A stretch of DNA of 64,000 nt from positions 139,619-203,618 of the forward strand of contig JBMORW010000046.1 in the NCBI GenBank assembly GCA_049322695.1, read 5' to 3'. A model generated the notes under the pieces. It was not told where the DNA came from and made no database searches. It saw only the letters and a program-made list of their open reading frames with translations. This document shows positions 1-8,539 of the stretch, piece by piece. This stretch comes from CALGKJ01 sp049322695. Its GTDB lineage: Bacteria; Bacillota; Clostridia; Lutisporales; Lutisporaceae. The number at the start of each line of letters is the position of its first letter. Position 1 is the first letter of the stretch. A program made the translations under genes and the position numbers.

Positions 1-1
1 T

Positions 2-3000
2 CTGGATTTATTCAGCCATGTGGTTATTTTTTATATGGCAGACAATTATCAAAATGATGACAGTATAACTTGGACATATAAAATCAGGAGAAGCTTATGC
101 AAAAGCATTATACAGACAACAACAGCCAAGATTATTAATGTTGATGAAAGGGAAGGAATAATTGAGCTGGATTGCGTTGACCTGCAGAAAGATACGGTTA
201 TTTTTGATATTAAGCCATATTTTCCATGTGAAGACAGGGTTAGAGACTTTACAACCCCTGATGCAATAAGCAGCTGGCCTGAATGGAGGGTTGATGCAAA
301 GTCGGGTAAAAGAATAGATGGACGAGATATTTTCAGGCTATGTGATGGCGAAGAGAAAAACACATATGCTATCAGTGCAATAGGAGAGATAAGAAACACA
401 CAAGGTGAATATACACTGCAGATTGATATACCTGAAGCTGATATAATTGATGTGCTTAAGGGGTTTTCTCACATAAAAGTACTGTGGTGGTTCAGCAGAT
501 TTGATAAAAGCACTTACAGAAAGCTGACTCAAGGGAATCCACCCTATGAGAATGCCCCAAGAACAGGCATCTTTGCAACCAGATCGCCCATTCGACCTAA
601 CCCCATTGCTATGACGACTGCTAAAATTTTGGAAATAGACACACAGAATATGAGGCTCAAAGTGTCAGGCTTGGACGCATTTGATAAAACGCCTATTATT
701 GATATACTGCCGTATATTCCCGTACTGGACAGAGTAAGGGAGTGTGCTGTACCTGAATGGCTCAGGCATTGGCCTGAGTGGCTTGATGACAGAGGGGCTA
801 GCTGTAATGCAGATGTGATTGAGATTATTAAGAATGATAGCCGCATAGATCTATATTTTGCTCCTCAGGAAACTAATGAAGGTAACTCATATGCTGATGT
901 ATTCGAAGATAATCAAAGCGAAGAGGTATACACTGAGGATATAGTGGTTAAGGGTGCCAGACAGAACAACCTAAAGAATATAAATATAACCATACCAAAG
1001 AACAAAATGACTGTGATTACCGGTGTAAGCGGAAGCGGTAAGTCAAGTCTGGCATTCAATACTATATTTGCAGAAAGCCAGAGGCGTTTTGTGGACAGTA
1101 TGTCAACAGCAGGAAGAACTGTTTTTGAGCAGATGGAAAAGCCTGACGTGGACCAAATATCAGGTCTCCCGCCAGCTGTTTCCATAGAGCAAAAAACTAC
1201 AATAAAAAATCCCAGGTCAACGGTGGGGACAATGACAGACATATATGACTACCTGAGACTGCTTTTTGCAAAGACGGGCACAAGGCATTGCCCGGAGTGC
1301 GGCAGAGCAATAGAACCTCTTAATACTGAAGAGATAGTATATAAGCTTACTAGGCTAAAGCCGGGGACAGACTTTAGTATTCGACCCTTTAATAGTAGTG
1401 AAGTAATCGGAGAGTATAACATCCCTTATGATGGAGTAGAAAGAGGCAATACATTCCCGAATGAGTTGCAGGACTCTGTCAAAAAAGCTCTCGCCTTGGG
1501 AAAGGGAGCACTAATCGTAAATATAAGTGAGATAGATGAGCTTGTGTTTCAGACTAAAGAAATGTGCTATCACTGTAGCAGGGTCTTCTTTGAGCTTACG
1601 ACTTCAAGCTTCAGCTTCAATAATCCTGAAAGCATGTGTCCAGCGTGTAAGGGTCTGGGTGTAAAGCTTGAAGTAGATGTGGATCTGATAGTAGCTAATC
1701 CGGATAAATCAATTTTGGATGGAGCTTCCTTGTGGTGGGGAGATTTACGGAAGCACAGGAAGAAGCCGAATGCCAACTGGATGAGGGGTGAGGTACTTGC
1801 ACTTGCTGAAGAGATGGGAGTTGATCTGGAGCTGCCATGGAGAGAGCTGTCAGAGGACTTTAGAAAGCAGGTAATATATGGATCAAAGGGCAAAAAAGTG
1901 AAGTTTACTTATGAAAACTCAAATGGTAGAAAGGGTGAAATTGAAAGAGAAGTAGAAGGAGCCTTTAACATAATAACCCGTTTGTTCAGTGAGAATAATG
2001 GAGATACTGCAAACAGGCTGGCAATGTCCTTTATGAGAGAAAAACCCTGCAGCAGATGCAAGGGTGAAAGACTGTCCGAGGAAGGAAGAATGGTTACTCT
2101 AGGGAATACTAGATTTCCCGAAACTGTTGCTATGACAATAGAGGACTTAATGCAATGGATTAAAGCTCTACCTGCAAAGCTCTCAAGAGATAAGCTGGAT
2201 ATTTCTCTTCCTATTTTGAAGGAGCTATATAGAAGATTGCAAGGCATAATAGATGTGGGTCTGCCTTATCTTACTCTAGATAGATCTGCACCTACATTGT
2301 CCGGCGGAGAAGCTCAGAGATTAAGACTGGCAACCCAGCTTAGCAGTGGTATAACCAACATTCTCTATGTACTGGATGAGCCTTCAATAGGACTGCACCC
2401 CAGAGATCATAATAAGCTGATAAAAATAATAAAGCATATAAGAGATGCCGGCAATACAGTTTTGATTGTAGAGCATGATGCAGATACGATACTTGCAGCA
2501 GATAAAATCATAGATATTGGACCGGGTGCAGGGGAGCATGGCGGTTTGGTCATAGCTGAGGGCACTCCGGAGGAAATAATCGAAGACACTAACTCTATTA
2601 CTGGCAAATATCTTTCAAACTTACGTAATGTAAGTGGCGTTTTAAATAGAGCAAGAAAGAGACCAAATGGATGGATAAAGCTTACAGGTGCCAGACACAA
2701 CAATCTGAAAAACATAAATATCGATATACCTATTGGAGTACTAACGTGTTTTACGGGAGTAAGCGGGTCAGGGAAAAGCAGTCTGGTAGCCAAGACCTTG
2801 TATCCGGCACTTTCAAGGCTTCTGAACAAGTCAGAGGATATGCCGGGAGAGTATGACAGCATATCCGGTGCAGATAAGCTGGATAAAATAATAAGTGTTT
2901 CTCAGCAGCCTATTGGAAGGACACCAAGGTCAAATCCTGCAACCTATACAGGGGTATTTGATGACATAAGGAATCTGTATGCTGCAACAAGTGAGGCTAA

Positions 3001-3670
3001 AAGCAGGGGATATAAGCAGAATAAGTTCAGCTTCAACAGTAAGGAAGGTCAGTGTGAGTCATGTGGAGGTGAAGGACGTAAGTGTGTGCAAATGCATTTT
3101 ATGCCTGACATATGGATAGAATGCTCTGCATGCCATGGGAAGAGGTTCAATAAAGAAGCATTAGAAATAAAGTATAAGGATAAAACAATAGCTGATGTAT
3201 TGGAGATGAATGTTGAAGAGGCTCTGGAATTCTTTGCGGAACATAAAAAAATACAGAAGGTGCTGCAAACTCTATTTGATGTAGGGCTTGGATATATAAA
3301 GCTGGGACAAAGCGCCTTGACATTATCAGGAGGTGAAGCACAGCGTATAAAGCTGGCAAAGGAGCTCAGTATATCTGATACAGGAAACACAATATACTTG
3401 CTGGATGAGCCTACAACTGGACTGCACTTCTCTGATATAGAGAACTTACTCAGCATATTGCATAGAATAACAGACTCCGGTAATACAGTACTGATTATAG
3501 AACATAATCTGGATATAATAAGAAATGCTGATTGGGTGATTGATTTGGGTCCGGAAGGCGGACGCGGCGGAGGGCAAATTGTTGCGCTGGGAACACCTGA
3601 GGTTATTGCTGAATGTGAAGACAGCTATACGGGGAAAGTATTAAGAAGTATGAGATACAAGCCTTTATAA
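2..3670 (+). CDS. UvrA-like excinuclease ATPase with tandem TrmO/TsaA N-terminal domains, 5'-partial
   Basis: The frame is open to the left edge, and the residues before the first GTG (base 20) already read as the LxxFSH core of a TsaA/TrmO domain, so the true start lies outside the window. A first, degenerate TsaA domain (to about residue 100 counted from base 20) is followed by a complete one with the signature GIFATRSPIRPNPI (about residues 181-194). A UvrA body of about 900 residues follows: Walker A GVSGSGKSS at about 335 and again at 913, two LSGGEAQR signatures, two DEP Walker B motifs, and Cys pairs CPEC, CYHC, CPAC, CESC and CSAC forming zinc modules. UvrA is the damage-recognition ATPase of nucleotide excision repair. 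TrmO is a SAM-dependent methyltransferase of tRNA t6A37. The pairing suggests a paralogue with a non-housekeeping role, possibly RNA or nucleoprotein quality control, but that is inference. The first TsaA copy has lost the RSPxRPNP core. Confidence 0.9.
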   Translation: MDLFSHVVIFYMADNYQNDDSITWTYKIRRSLCKSIIQTTTAKIINVDEREGIIELDCVDLQKDTVIFDIKPYFPCEDRVRDFTTPDAISSWPEWRVDAKSGKRIDGRDIFRLCDGEEKNTYAISAIGEIRNTQGEYTLQIDIPEADIIDVLKGFSHIKVLWWFSRFDKSTYRKLTQGNPPYENAPRTGIFATRSPIRPNPIAMTTAKILEIDTQNMRLKVSGLDAFDKTPIIDILPYIPVLDRVRECAVPEWLRHWPEWLDDRGASCNADVIEIIKNDSRIDLYFAPQETNEGNSYADVFEDNQSEEVYTEDIVVKGARQNNLKNINITIPKNKMTVITGVSGSGKSSLAFNTIFAESQRRFVDSMSTAGRTVFEQMEKPDVDQISGLPPAVSIEQKTTIKNPRSTVGTMTDIYDYLRLLFAKTGTRHCPECGRAIEPLNTEEIVYKLTRLKPGTDFSIRPFNSSEVIGEYNIPYDGVERGNTFPNELQDSVKKALALGKGALIVNISEIDELVFQTKEMCYHCSRVFFELTTSSFSFNNPESMCPACKGLGVKLEVDVDLIVANPDKSILDGASLWWGDLRKHRKKPNANWMRGEVLALAEEMGVDLELPWRELSEDFRKQVIYGSKGKKVKFTYENSNGRKGEIEREVEGAFNIITRLFSENNGDTANRLAMSFMREKPCSRCKGERLSEEGRMVTLGNTRFPETVAMTIEDLMQWIKALPAKLSRDKLDISLPILKELYRRLQGIIDVGLPYLTLDRSAPTLSGGEAQRLRLATQLSSGITNILYVLDEPSIGLHPRDHNKLIKIIKHIRDAGNTVLIVEHDADTILAADKIIDIGPGAGEHGGLVIAEGTPEEIIEDTNSITGKYLSNLRNVSGVLNRARKRPNGWIKLTGARHNNLKNINIDIPIGVLTCFTGVSGSGKSSLVAKTLYPALSRLLNKSEDMPGEYDSISGADKLDKIISVSQQPIGRTPRSNPATYTGVFDDIRNLYAATSEAKSRGYKQNKFSFNSKEGQCESCGGEGRKCVQMHFMPDIWIECSACHGKRFNKEALEIKYKDKTIADVLEMNVEEALEFFAEHKKIQKVLQTLFDVGLGYIKLGQSALTLSGGEAQRIKLAKELSISDTGNTIYLLDEPTTGLHFSDIENLLSILHRITDSGNTVLIIEHNLDIIRNADWVIDLGPEGGRGGGQIVALGTPEVIAECEDSYTGKVLRSMRYKPL

Positions 3671-3796
3671 TAATACCGCTATTGCTCAGGAAGCAAGTTT
3701 TGTAAGTTCGTGCACATTACTTACAATTGGCTGACACACTGCTGTCAGTGTATATGTATTATAATTATCCTATATGATAGTGAGGGGGAGGATACA

Positions 3797-4630
3797 TTGG
3801 AAAAGCAAGCGCTGGAGAATCTGTTAAGGAATATAAAAGAAAATGACTACATAGTGCCGCAAGGTATAAATCCGCATGTATTATCACTTGAGATGATGAA
3901 GTATATCGGTGATATCGATTCTGAATTGCGTGATAACCTGATTTTGTCTACATTGTTTGCCTGGATCAACAAAGATATTTTAGCAGCAGCTGAGGTTAAT
4001 GAATTGCTATTGCTGGCAATAGATGAAAATCACCTGACGAAGGGATTGGGAGATATAGATGATTCAGTCTTCAGCAGAACATTCTCTGTAGAAGTAGTCG
4101 CAAGTGCAGTTTATAGACATAGAAGAGAAAAATTCATATCAGATAGCAACCTAGAAAAAGCCTTCAGCAGTACAATAAAATTCTATAATGAAGATAAGGA
4201 CGTAAGAGGATATGTTGAGGGTAAAGGCTGGGCACACGGAGCGGCACATGGAGCTGATGCCCTTGACGAATTTGCAAGGTGCGAGGAAATTGGGTATCAG
4301 GGCTTGAAAATGATATTGGATGCGATTTATAAAAAGGTGAATATTGGCTATTACGGATATATACACTTTGAAGATGAACGTATGATTACAGCAGTGAAGG
4401 GTATTATTGAAAGAGAAATCATACCTGTAGAAGAAATAGAAGACTGGATAAGAAGCTTTGGTAAAATAGAGAAAATTGGCAGGTATCCTGATGATTTAGT
4501 CATAGACTTCAATGTAAATGTATTTCTGAAGAGCCTGTATTTCAGATTAATGGATAAGCCGGAGTATGCAAGTATGGCAGATACAGCTAAAGCTGTGTTG
4601 AAGGAGATATCCAGATATAATAATATGTAA
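3797..4630 (+). CDS. DUF2785 family protein
   Basis: A 277-aa soluble protein. I place the start at TTG 3797, five bases after a GGGGGAGG ribosome site at 3784-3791; a longer reading from 3710 has no ribosome site and an atypical hydrophobic N-terminus. The motif RGYVEGKGWAHGAAHGAD (around residues 140-157) is the hallmark of DUF2785, a helical-repeat family of unknown function. No signal peptide or membrane segment is visible. It stands alone between the UvrA-like gene and an AraC gene, both on the same strand. Confidence 0.8.
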   Translation: MEKQALENLLRNIKENDYIVPQGINPHVLSLEMMKYIGDIDSELRDNLILSTLFAWINKDILAAAEVNELLLLAIDENHLTKGLGDIDDSVFSRTFSVEVVASAVYRHRREKFISDSNLEKAFSSTIKFYNEDKDVRGYVEGKGWAHGAAHGADALDEFARCEEIGYQGLKMILDAIYKKVNIGYYGYIHFEDERMITAVKGIIEREIIPVEEIEDWIRSFGKIEKIGRYPDDLVIDFNVNVFLKSLYFRLMDKPEYASMADTAKAVLKEISRYNNM

Positions 4631-4927
4631 GTTCATAGAATACTAGAAAACTGGGATACTCATAAGAAGAGCTGGCTTATGAGCATCTTAAGAGTCAATT
4701 TATTAAGCTTCTGGGCAATATAAATATCTCAGGAGCTTTTTATGTTTATATCCTGACCATCTATGTTTACAGGTGACTAACTTGATAGTTATGGTAGAAA
4801 TATTATAAAATCTAATAGAACACTGTAAAAAACAGAAGAGATGTAAAGTGGTGTTAGTGATCTTCAAAAACGTTAAAAAAAGTCAAGAGGATTTTCTAAA
4901 AATAAACTAACATAAAGGGTGTTAACA
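4631..4927. other. Intergenic region with small inverted repeat and promoter
   Basis: The gap holds an 8-bp perfect inverted repeat (CTCATAAG 4659-4666 / CTTATGAG 4676-4683) without a following T-run, so it is at best a weak terminator for the DUF2785 gene. The promoter of the next gene lies at 4782-4809. No further coding potential is seen. Confidence 0.4.
4782..4809 (+). promoter_or_regulatory. Predicted sigma-A promoter of AraC-family gene
   Basis: TTGATA (4782-4787), a 16-bp spacer, then TATAAA (4804-4809). It leaves a leader of about 110 nt before the ATG at 4928. Confidence 0.45.
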
Positions 4928-5812
4928 ATGCTGTATTCTGAAATTGCTCAGAACATTATTAATTATATAGAGGATAGGCTTCATGAGGAAATAGAGCTTA
5001 ATGAACTAGCTAAGGAAAGCAGCTTTTCCCTAATGCAGGTTTATAGGATTTTCAGTACTATTACAGGTATGACCCCTAAGGACTATATAAGAGGGCGAAG
5101 ACTTACCAAAGCACTATTTGATGTAAAGTATCTGAAGGACCCAATCTTAGATATTGCGCTGAAATATGGATATTCAACGCATGAAGCATTTTCACGGGCT
5201 TTCAGAAAATACTTTGGTATACTGCCAAGTGAATATAGAAAAAAGCAAGAATCCGCAGTTCCAATGTATAAGTATGATGTTCCAGTAGCTCTGATACATA
5301 AAGCTTCTCATGAGGCAGCAGACTCCTGTTATTATGATAACAAGAAAATAGATTTATTCTTTGCCGATAAAGCTGCCTTGAAGCTGGCAGGCTGGGTTAA
5401 CAAGGACAAAATGCTGCCTTCAGATTTCTATGACTACTGCATATTAAACGGTATTGAAAACAGATTTGCTATCGTAAAAGATGCACTTTTCTGCTGTGGA
5501 GCATGTCTTAACAAACCAAAGCCATATGATATGCATATGTTCTGTATGGCGCTGCCTTATGACTATAACGGTACATTGCCTGATGACTTTGAAGTGTTTG
5601 ATGTTCAAGCATCCAGATATGCCGTGTTTAGCCATGGACCGTATAGCCCTGAAGAGCATGGAGGTGTAATAAGCTCTGTAAGGAGCATGGTAAGCTCTTT
5701 TAGACCTGAAGCTTATGGATATGAGTTCAATATGAGTGATGCACCGATATTAGAGACTGACAATGAACTTGGGTATTTTTTGCATTTACCTGTAAGAAAA
5801 GCGAGTAAATAG
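4928..5812 (+). CDS. AraC family transcriptional regulator with GyrI-like ligand domain
   Basis: A 294-aa protein starting at ATG 4928 (ribosome site AAAGGG 4914-4919); an in-frame GTG at 4919 overlaps that site and is less likely. Residues 1-105 carry the two helix-turn-helix motifs of AraC/XylS proteins (LNELAKESSFSLMQVYRIF and ILDIALKYGYSTHEAFSRAF). The rest is a GyrI-like small-molecule binding domain, as in Rob and BmrR, ending in the usual PVRK. It lies 17 bases upstream of an unknown cysteine-rich protein that is probably co-transcribed. It is the first of three AraC-GyrI proteins within 4 kb. Confidence 0.88.
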   Translation: MLYSEIAQNIINYIEDRLHEEIELNELAKESSFSLMQVYRIFSTITGMTPKDYIRGRRLTKALFDVKYLKDPILDIALKYGYSTHEAFSRAFRKYFGILPSEYRKKQESAVPMYKYDVPVALIHKASHEAADSCYYDNKKIDLFFADKAALKLAGWVNKDKMLPSDFYDYCILNGIENRFAIVKDALFCCGACLNKPKPYDMHMFCMALPYDYNGTLPDDFEVFDVQASRYAVFSHGPYSPEEHGGVISSVRSMVSSFRPEAYGYEFNMSDAPILETDNELGYFLHLPVRKASK

Positions 5813-5829
5813 TAAAGGAGAGAAAAATC

Positions 5830-6420
5830 ATGCCGTATCCGGAGAGGTTAAAGAAATCGCTTGTAGAGTATCAGCTTGATGATTCACTTATTCAACAAGT
5901 TTTTGAGGGCTTTGAGAGTATTAAGGATACTTCCCCCAAAAAGGAAAAGGTTTTGTTTATGAGACAAGCAATGAAAATATTGGATGAAAGCCTGGACTAT
6001 AATAAACGATACGAAATCATTGATACATGCGCATGCTGCCTTGGAGGAGAGACAGGAAAAAAAGTAAGAGATTTCGCAAAAAGTATTAAGGGAAAGGAAA
6101 TGACGCTTGCCGAGAAAATTCAAATACTTCGTGAGACTAGACCATTTGATACATCGGCAGAGCTTCATGATAATGACATTATATATGATGGCGTATTTTA
6201 TAAGGTGGATGATGAATATAGATGTGCCTGCGGCTGTATTGGTAATTTTGAACTGGAAGAACCAATATCCTCCACGTTTTGCCTGTGCTGTGCAGGACAT
6301 TTCAGATATCATCTGCAGAAAGCTTTGGACATCAAGCTAAAGACTATCAATATTGAATCTTCCCCTATTGAAAGCATGGGAAAAAAACCCTGTGTGTTCG
6401 TATTTCAGATAATAAAGTAG
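5830..6420 (+). CDS. Cysteine-rich protein, V4R/ATC-hydrolase-like C-terminus
   Basis: A 196-aa soluble protein with ribosome site AAAGGAG at 5815. Three cysteine clusters are visible: CACC near residue 65, CACGC near 136 and CLCCAGHF near 155. The C-terminal pattern CxCCAGHxxY..alxxxxkxxxieS..G...CxF resembles the V4R-like/L-2-amino-thiazoline-4-carboxylate hydrolase group and the DUF6144 type, but I cannot fix the family. The cysteines suggest metal or redox chemistry. The tight spacing behind the AraC gene suggests that the regulator controls it or shares its ligand. Confidence 0.6.
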   Translation: MPYPERLKKSLVEYQLDDSLIQQVFEGFESIKDTSPKKEKVLFMRQAMKILDESLDYNKRYEIIDTCACCLGGETGKKVRDFAKSIKGKEMTLAEKIQILRETRPFDTSAELHDNDIIYDGVFYKVDDEYRCACGCIGNFELEEPISSTFCLCCAGHFRYHLQKALDIKLKTINIESSPIESMGKKPCVFVFQIIK

Positions 6421-6643
6421 AACTGTTACGCATTATAAAAAAGAAGGCTCAAGATAATGGAGGGTGCCTGTTTAATTCAGGAGCGGGCTAAGTTAAGGCA
6501 GGATGAGGCAGTGCAGCTGCCGAAAAATATTCCACATTTATAAGGCTAGTAGAACTTTAGCTGGAGAATTAATAATGCTTTCTTTCTATAAAGAATTATT
6601 TCGGCTATATATCAACAAAATCTTATAAATAATATCAATAGAT

Positions 6644-6676
6644 AAAAACTCTTGAGAAAATCACTCAAGAGTTTTT
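6644..6676. terminator. Bidirectional intrinsic terminator
   Basis: A 13-bp perfect stem (6644-6656 / 6664-6676) with a 7-nt loop, A-tract on the left and T-tract on the right, so it works in both directions. It sits between the plus-strand gene ending at 6420 and the minus-strand gene ending at 6682. Confidence 0.85.
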
Positions 6677-6681
6677 CTATG

Positions 6682-7563
6682 TTATAGAATCGGTATCCAG
6701 ACCTCTATTTCACTTTTGCCGTTTTTATCAGCTTCCTCTCCATACTTTGCAAAATCATATCTTGCTTTGTCATTTAATTGATAAGTTGACTGCGGAAACC
6801 ATGTCTTATATATATATTCTATAGCCGGCTGCAGGGAGTCCTGGTTTCTTCCCTTAAAGCTGAAAACAACATATTTGCTTGGTGGAAGTACCCTCTTCTC
6901 CATACTTGCAGGTATATCATCCATGCTTGATACTTCTGCAGCGGCGTAATAATCAAAGGCAGGCTGCTTTTGGACATCACATATGCTGTTGGTATAATCA
7001 TTCAGGCCTATCAGGAAGCTATAATCCTTCCTGTTTGTCAACAGCTTTTTCCTTGAATGCATTTTGTTCCAGCATAATTTAATACTGAAAAAACCCAGCT
7101 TAGTATTGGCTTTATAGCCGGCTAGTATGATTCTTTCTGAAGCTGCAATTCTTATATCCAATATTCTATCACCTCTTAAATAGTCATTATCATCATTATT
7201 ATCATATATTACGAATTTCAGTTGTATGGGGGCGAACTCTTTCATATTCCTATATTTATTAGGGCTTTTTCCGAACATTTGCTTAAATGCCAGGTTAAAG
7301 GATTGCTGTGTATCATACCCTGCATAATAGGCTATATCAGCTATGGGTTTTTGTGTAAATGCCAGCATTCTTGCAGCTTCAGTAAGCCTTCTTTTTAGTA
7401 TATATGAATGCAATGTCAGGTCGGTTATGCCGGTAAACATTCTATGTAAATGGTATTTAGAATAACCTGAAACCGATGCAATTGTATCCAGATCAAGCTC
7501 TTCACTCAGATGTTTTTCAATATATTCAATAATATCAGAAATGATTTTTGCATTGGTATTCAC
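6682..7563 (-). CDS. AraC family transcriptional regulator with GyrI-like ligand domain
   Basis: A 293-aa protein. The start is GTG at 7563, set by an AGGAGGTGA ribosome site just upstream; a longer reading to 7641 would run through that site. AraC double helix-turn-helix in residues 1-105 (LDTIASVSGYSKYHLHRMF; IADIAYYAGYDTQQSFNLAF), then a GyrI-like effector domain ending in WIPIL. It is transcribed away from the next AraC gene at 7739, sharing a regulatory interval of about 175 bp. Probably a paralogue of the regulators at 4928 and 7739. Confidence 0.87.
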   Translation of the reverse strand: MNTNAKIISDIIEYIEKHLSEELDLDTIASVSGYSKYHLHRMFTGITDLTLHSYILKRRLTEAARMLAFTQKPIADIAYYAGYDTQQSFNLAFKQMFGKSPNKYRNMKEFAPIQLKFVIYDNNDDNDYLRGDRILDIRIAASERIILAGYKANTKLGFFSIKLCWNKMHSRKKLLTNRKDYSFLIGLNDYTNSICDVQKQPAFDYYAAAEVSSMDDIPASMEKRVLPPSKYVVFSFKGRNQDSLQPAIEYIYKTWFPQSTYQLNDKARYDFAKYGEEADKNGKSEIEVWIPIL

Positions 7564-7738
7564 TAGATCACCTCCTTTAAATTGAGTATACCAAAATGGG
7601 CATATGCATTCTTCATAAATCTTGCTAAGTTGTAACACCAAAACTATTATGATAATATCAAAGAAATGATGTACAAGATTGACAGATTAAGGTTATCATT
7701 TATAGAGGATATTTGTCATGTAAAACGGAGGGGCTGGC

Positions 7739-8443
7739 ATGTATTCATCATCAATCAAAGCTGATAGTAAGTACTATAAGGAATATCAAAAACGCATTAA
7801 TTTGGTGCTTGATTATATTGATAATAACTTTGACAAGAAGCTTTCTGTGGAAATACTTGCAGATGTTGCATGCTTTTCTCCATATCACTTCCATAGAATT
7901 TTTCATTCCATAGTTGGTGAGAACGTTAGTGTCTATTTAAAGAAAATCAGACTTTCAAAAGCAGCGTATAAGCTCTTGTACAGCACTGAGCTTACAGTAA
8001 CTGATATAGCTTTTCAGTGCGGCTTTTCCTCCTTGTCTGATTTTTCAAGATCCTTCAAAGGATATTATGGGACAAGCCCAAAAAGCTTTTTCAGAGATAT
8101 TAAATTTAAGCCTCTATTATGTGAAAGGTCTGAACTGTTTTCATATAAGCCTAGTGTGGAGGAAATAATCATCAGCACAATAAGATGTACAAGTGTTCCT
8201 GATCTTTCAATTGCATATATAAGGTGTATGGGTCTCTCCAAGTGGTTGGAGAACAAAAAAATTGAGAATGCATTTAAAAAGCTGTTCAAATGGGGAATGC
8301 CAAGAGGAATAATTGATGAAAAGACTTCAGTGTCTGGCATTACATTGGATAGTCCTGAGGTTATGGCACTGGAGGAATGTCGGTATGATGCTGCTACCGG
8401 TGAAATACCCACAGACTTTCACATTCCCATAAAACCCATGTAA
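7739..8443 (+). CDS. AraC family transcriptional regulator, C-terminally short GyrI-like domain
   Basis: A 234-aa protein with ribosome site GGAGG 8 bases before ATG 7739. Residues 18-115 form the AraC DNA-binding domain (VEILADVACFSPYHFHRIF; VTDIAFQCGFSSLSDFSRSF). The ligand domain breaks off after HIPIKPM: full-length relatives continue for about 60-70 residues with the G(x)YAVF...GPY segment, and no frame downstream supplies it. The protein is therefore either a truncated regulator or one with a reduced ligand pocket. A pair of 11-bp direct repeats begins at its stop codon and points to control of the amidase gene that follows. Confidence 0.8.
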   Translation: MYSSSIKADSKYYKEYQKRINLVLDYIDNNFDKKLSVEILADVACFSPYHFHRIFHSIVGENVSVYLKKIRLSKAAYKLLYSTELTVTDIAFQCGFSSLSDFSRSFKGYYGTSPKSFFRDIKFKPLLCERSELFSYKPSVEEIIISTIRCTSVPDLSIAYIRCMGLSKWLENKKIENAFKKLFKWGMPRGIIDEKTSVSGITLDSPEVMALEECRYDAATGEIPTDFHIPIKPM

Positions 8444-8515
8444 TTTCGCAAGATTTGTATAGTATTTCGCAAGAATACAAAAGCATCTCAGGCTATTAGC
8501 ATTTAGAATTATAAT
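8443..8515 (+). promoter_or_regulatory. Predicted AraC-type activator site and promoter of the amidase gene
   Basis: ATTTCGCAAGA occurs at 8443-8453 and 8464-8474, two copies in the same orientation with a 21-bp period, i.e. two helical turns, the geometry used by AraC proteins. A TATAAT (8510-8515) follows, but the -35 position (about 8487-8492, CTCAGG) is non-consensus, as expected for an activator-dependent promoter. The distance to the ATG at 8540 is short and includes a GGAGG ribosome site. Confidence 0.55.
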
Positions 8516-8539
8516 AAAGCTTAATCCGGAGGTGCTGAA

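Noticed and set aside
2407..2862. 151-codon open frame antisense to the UvrA-like gene
   Set aside because: No ribosome site, composition mirrors the sense strand, and the sense frame has conserved motifs throughout.
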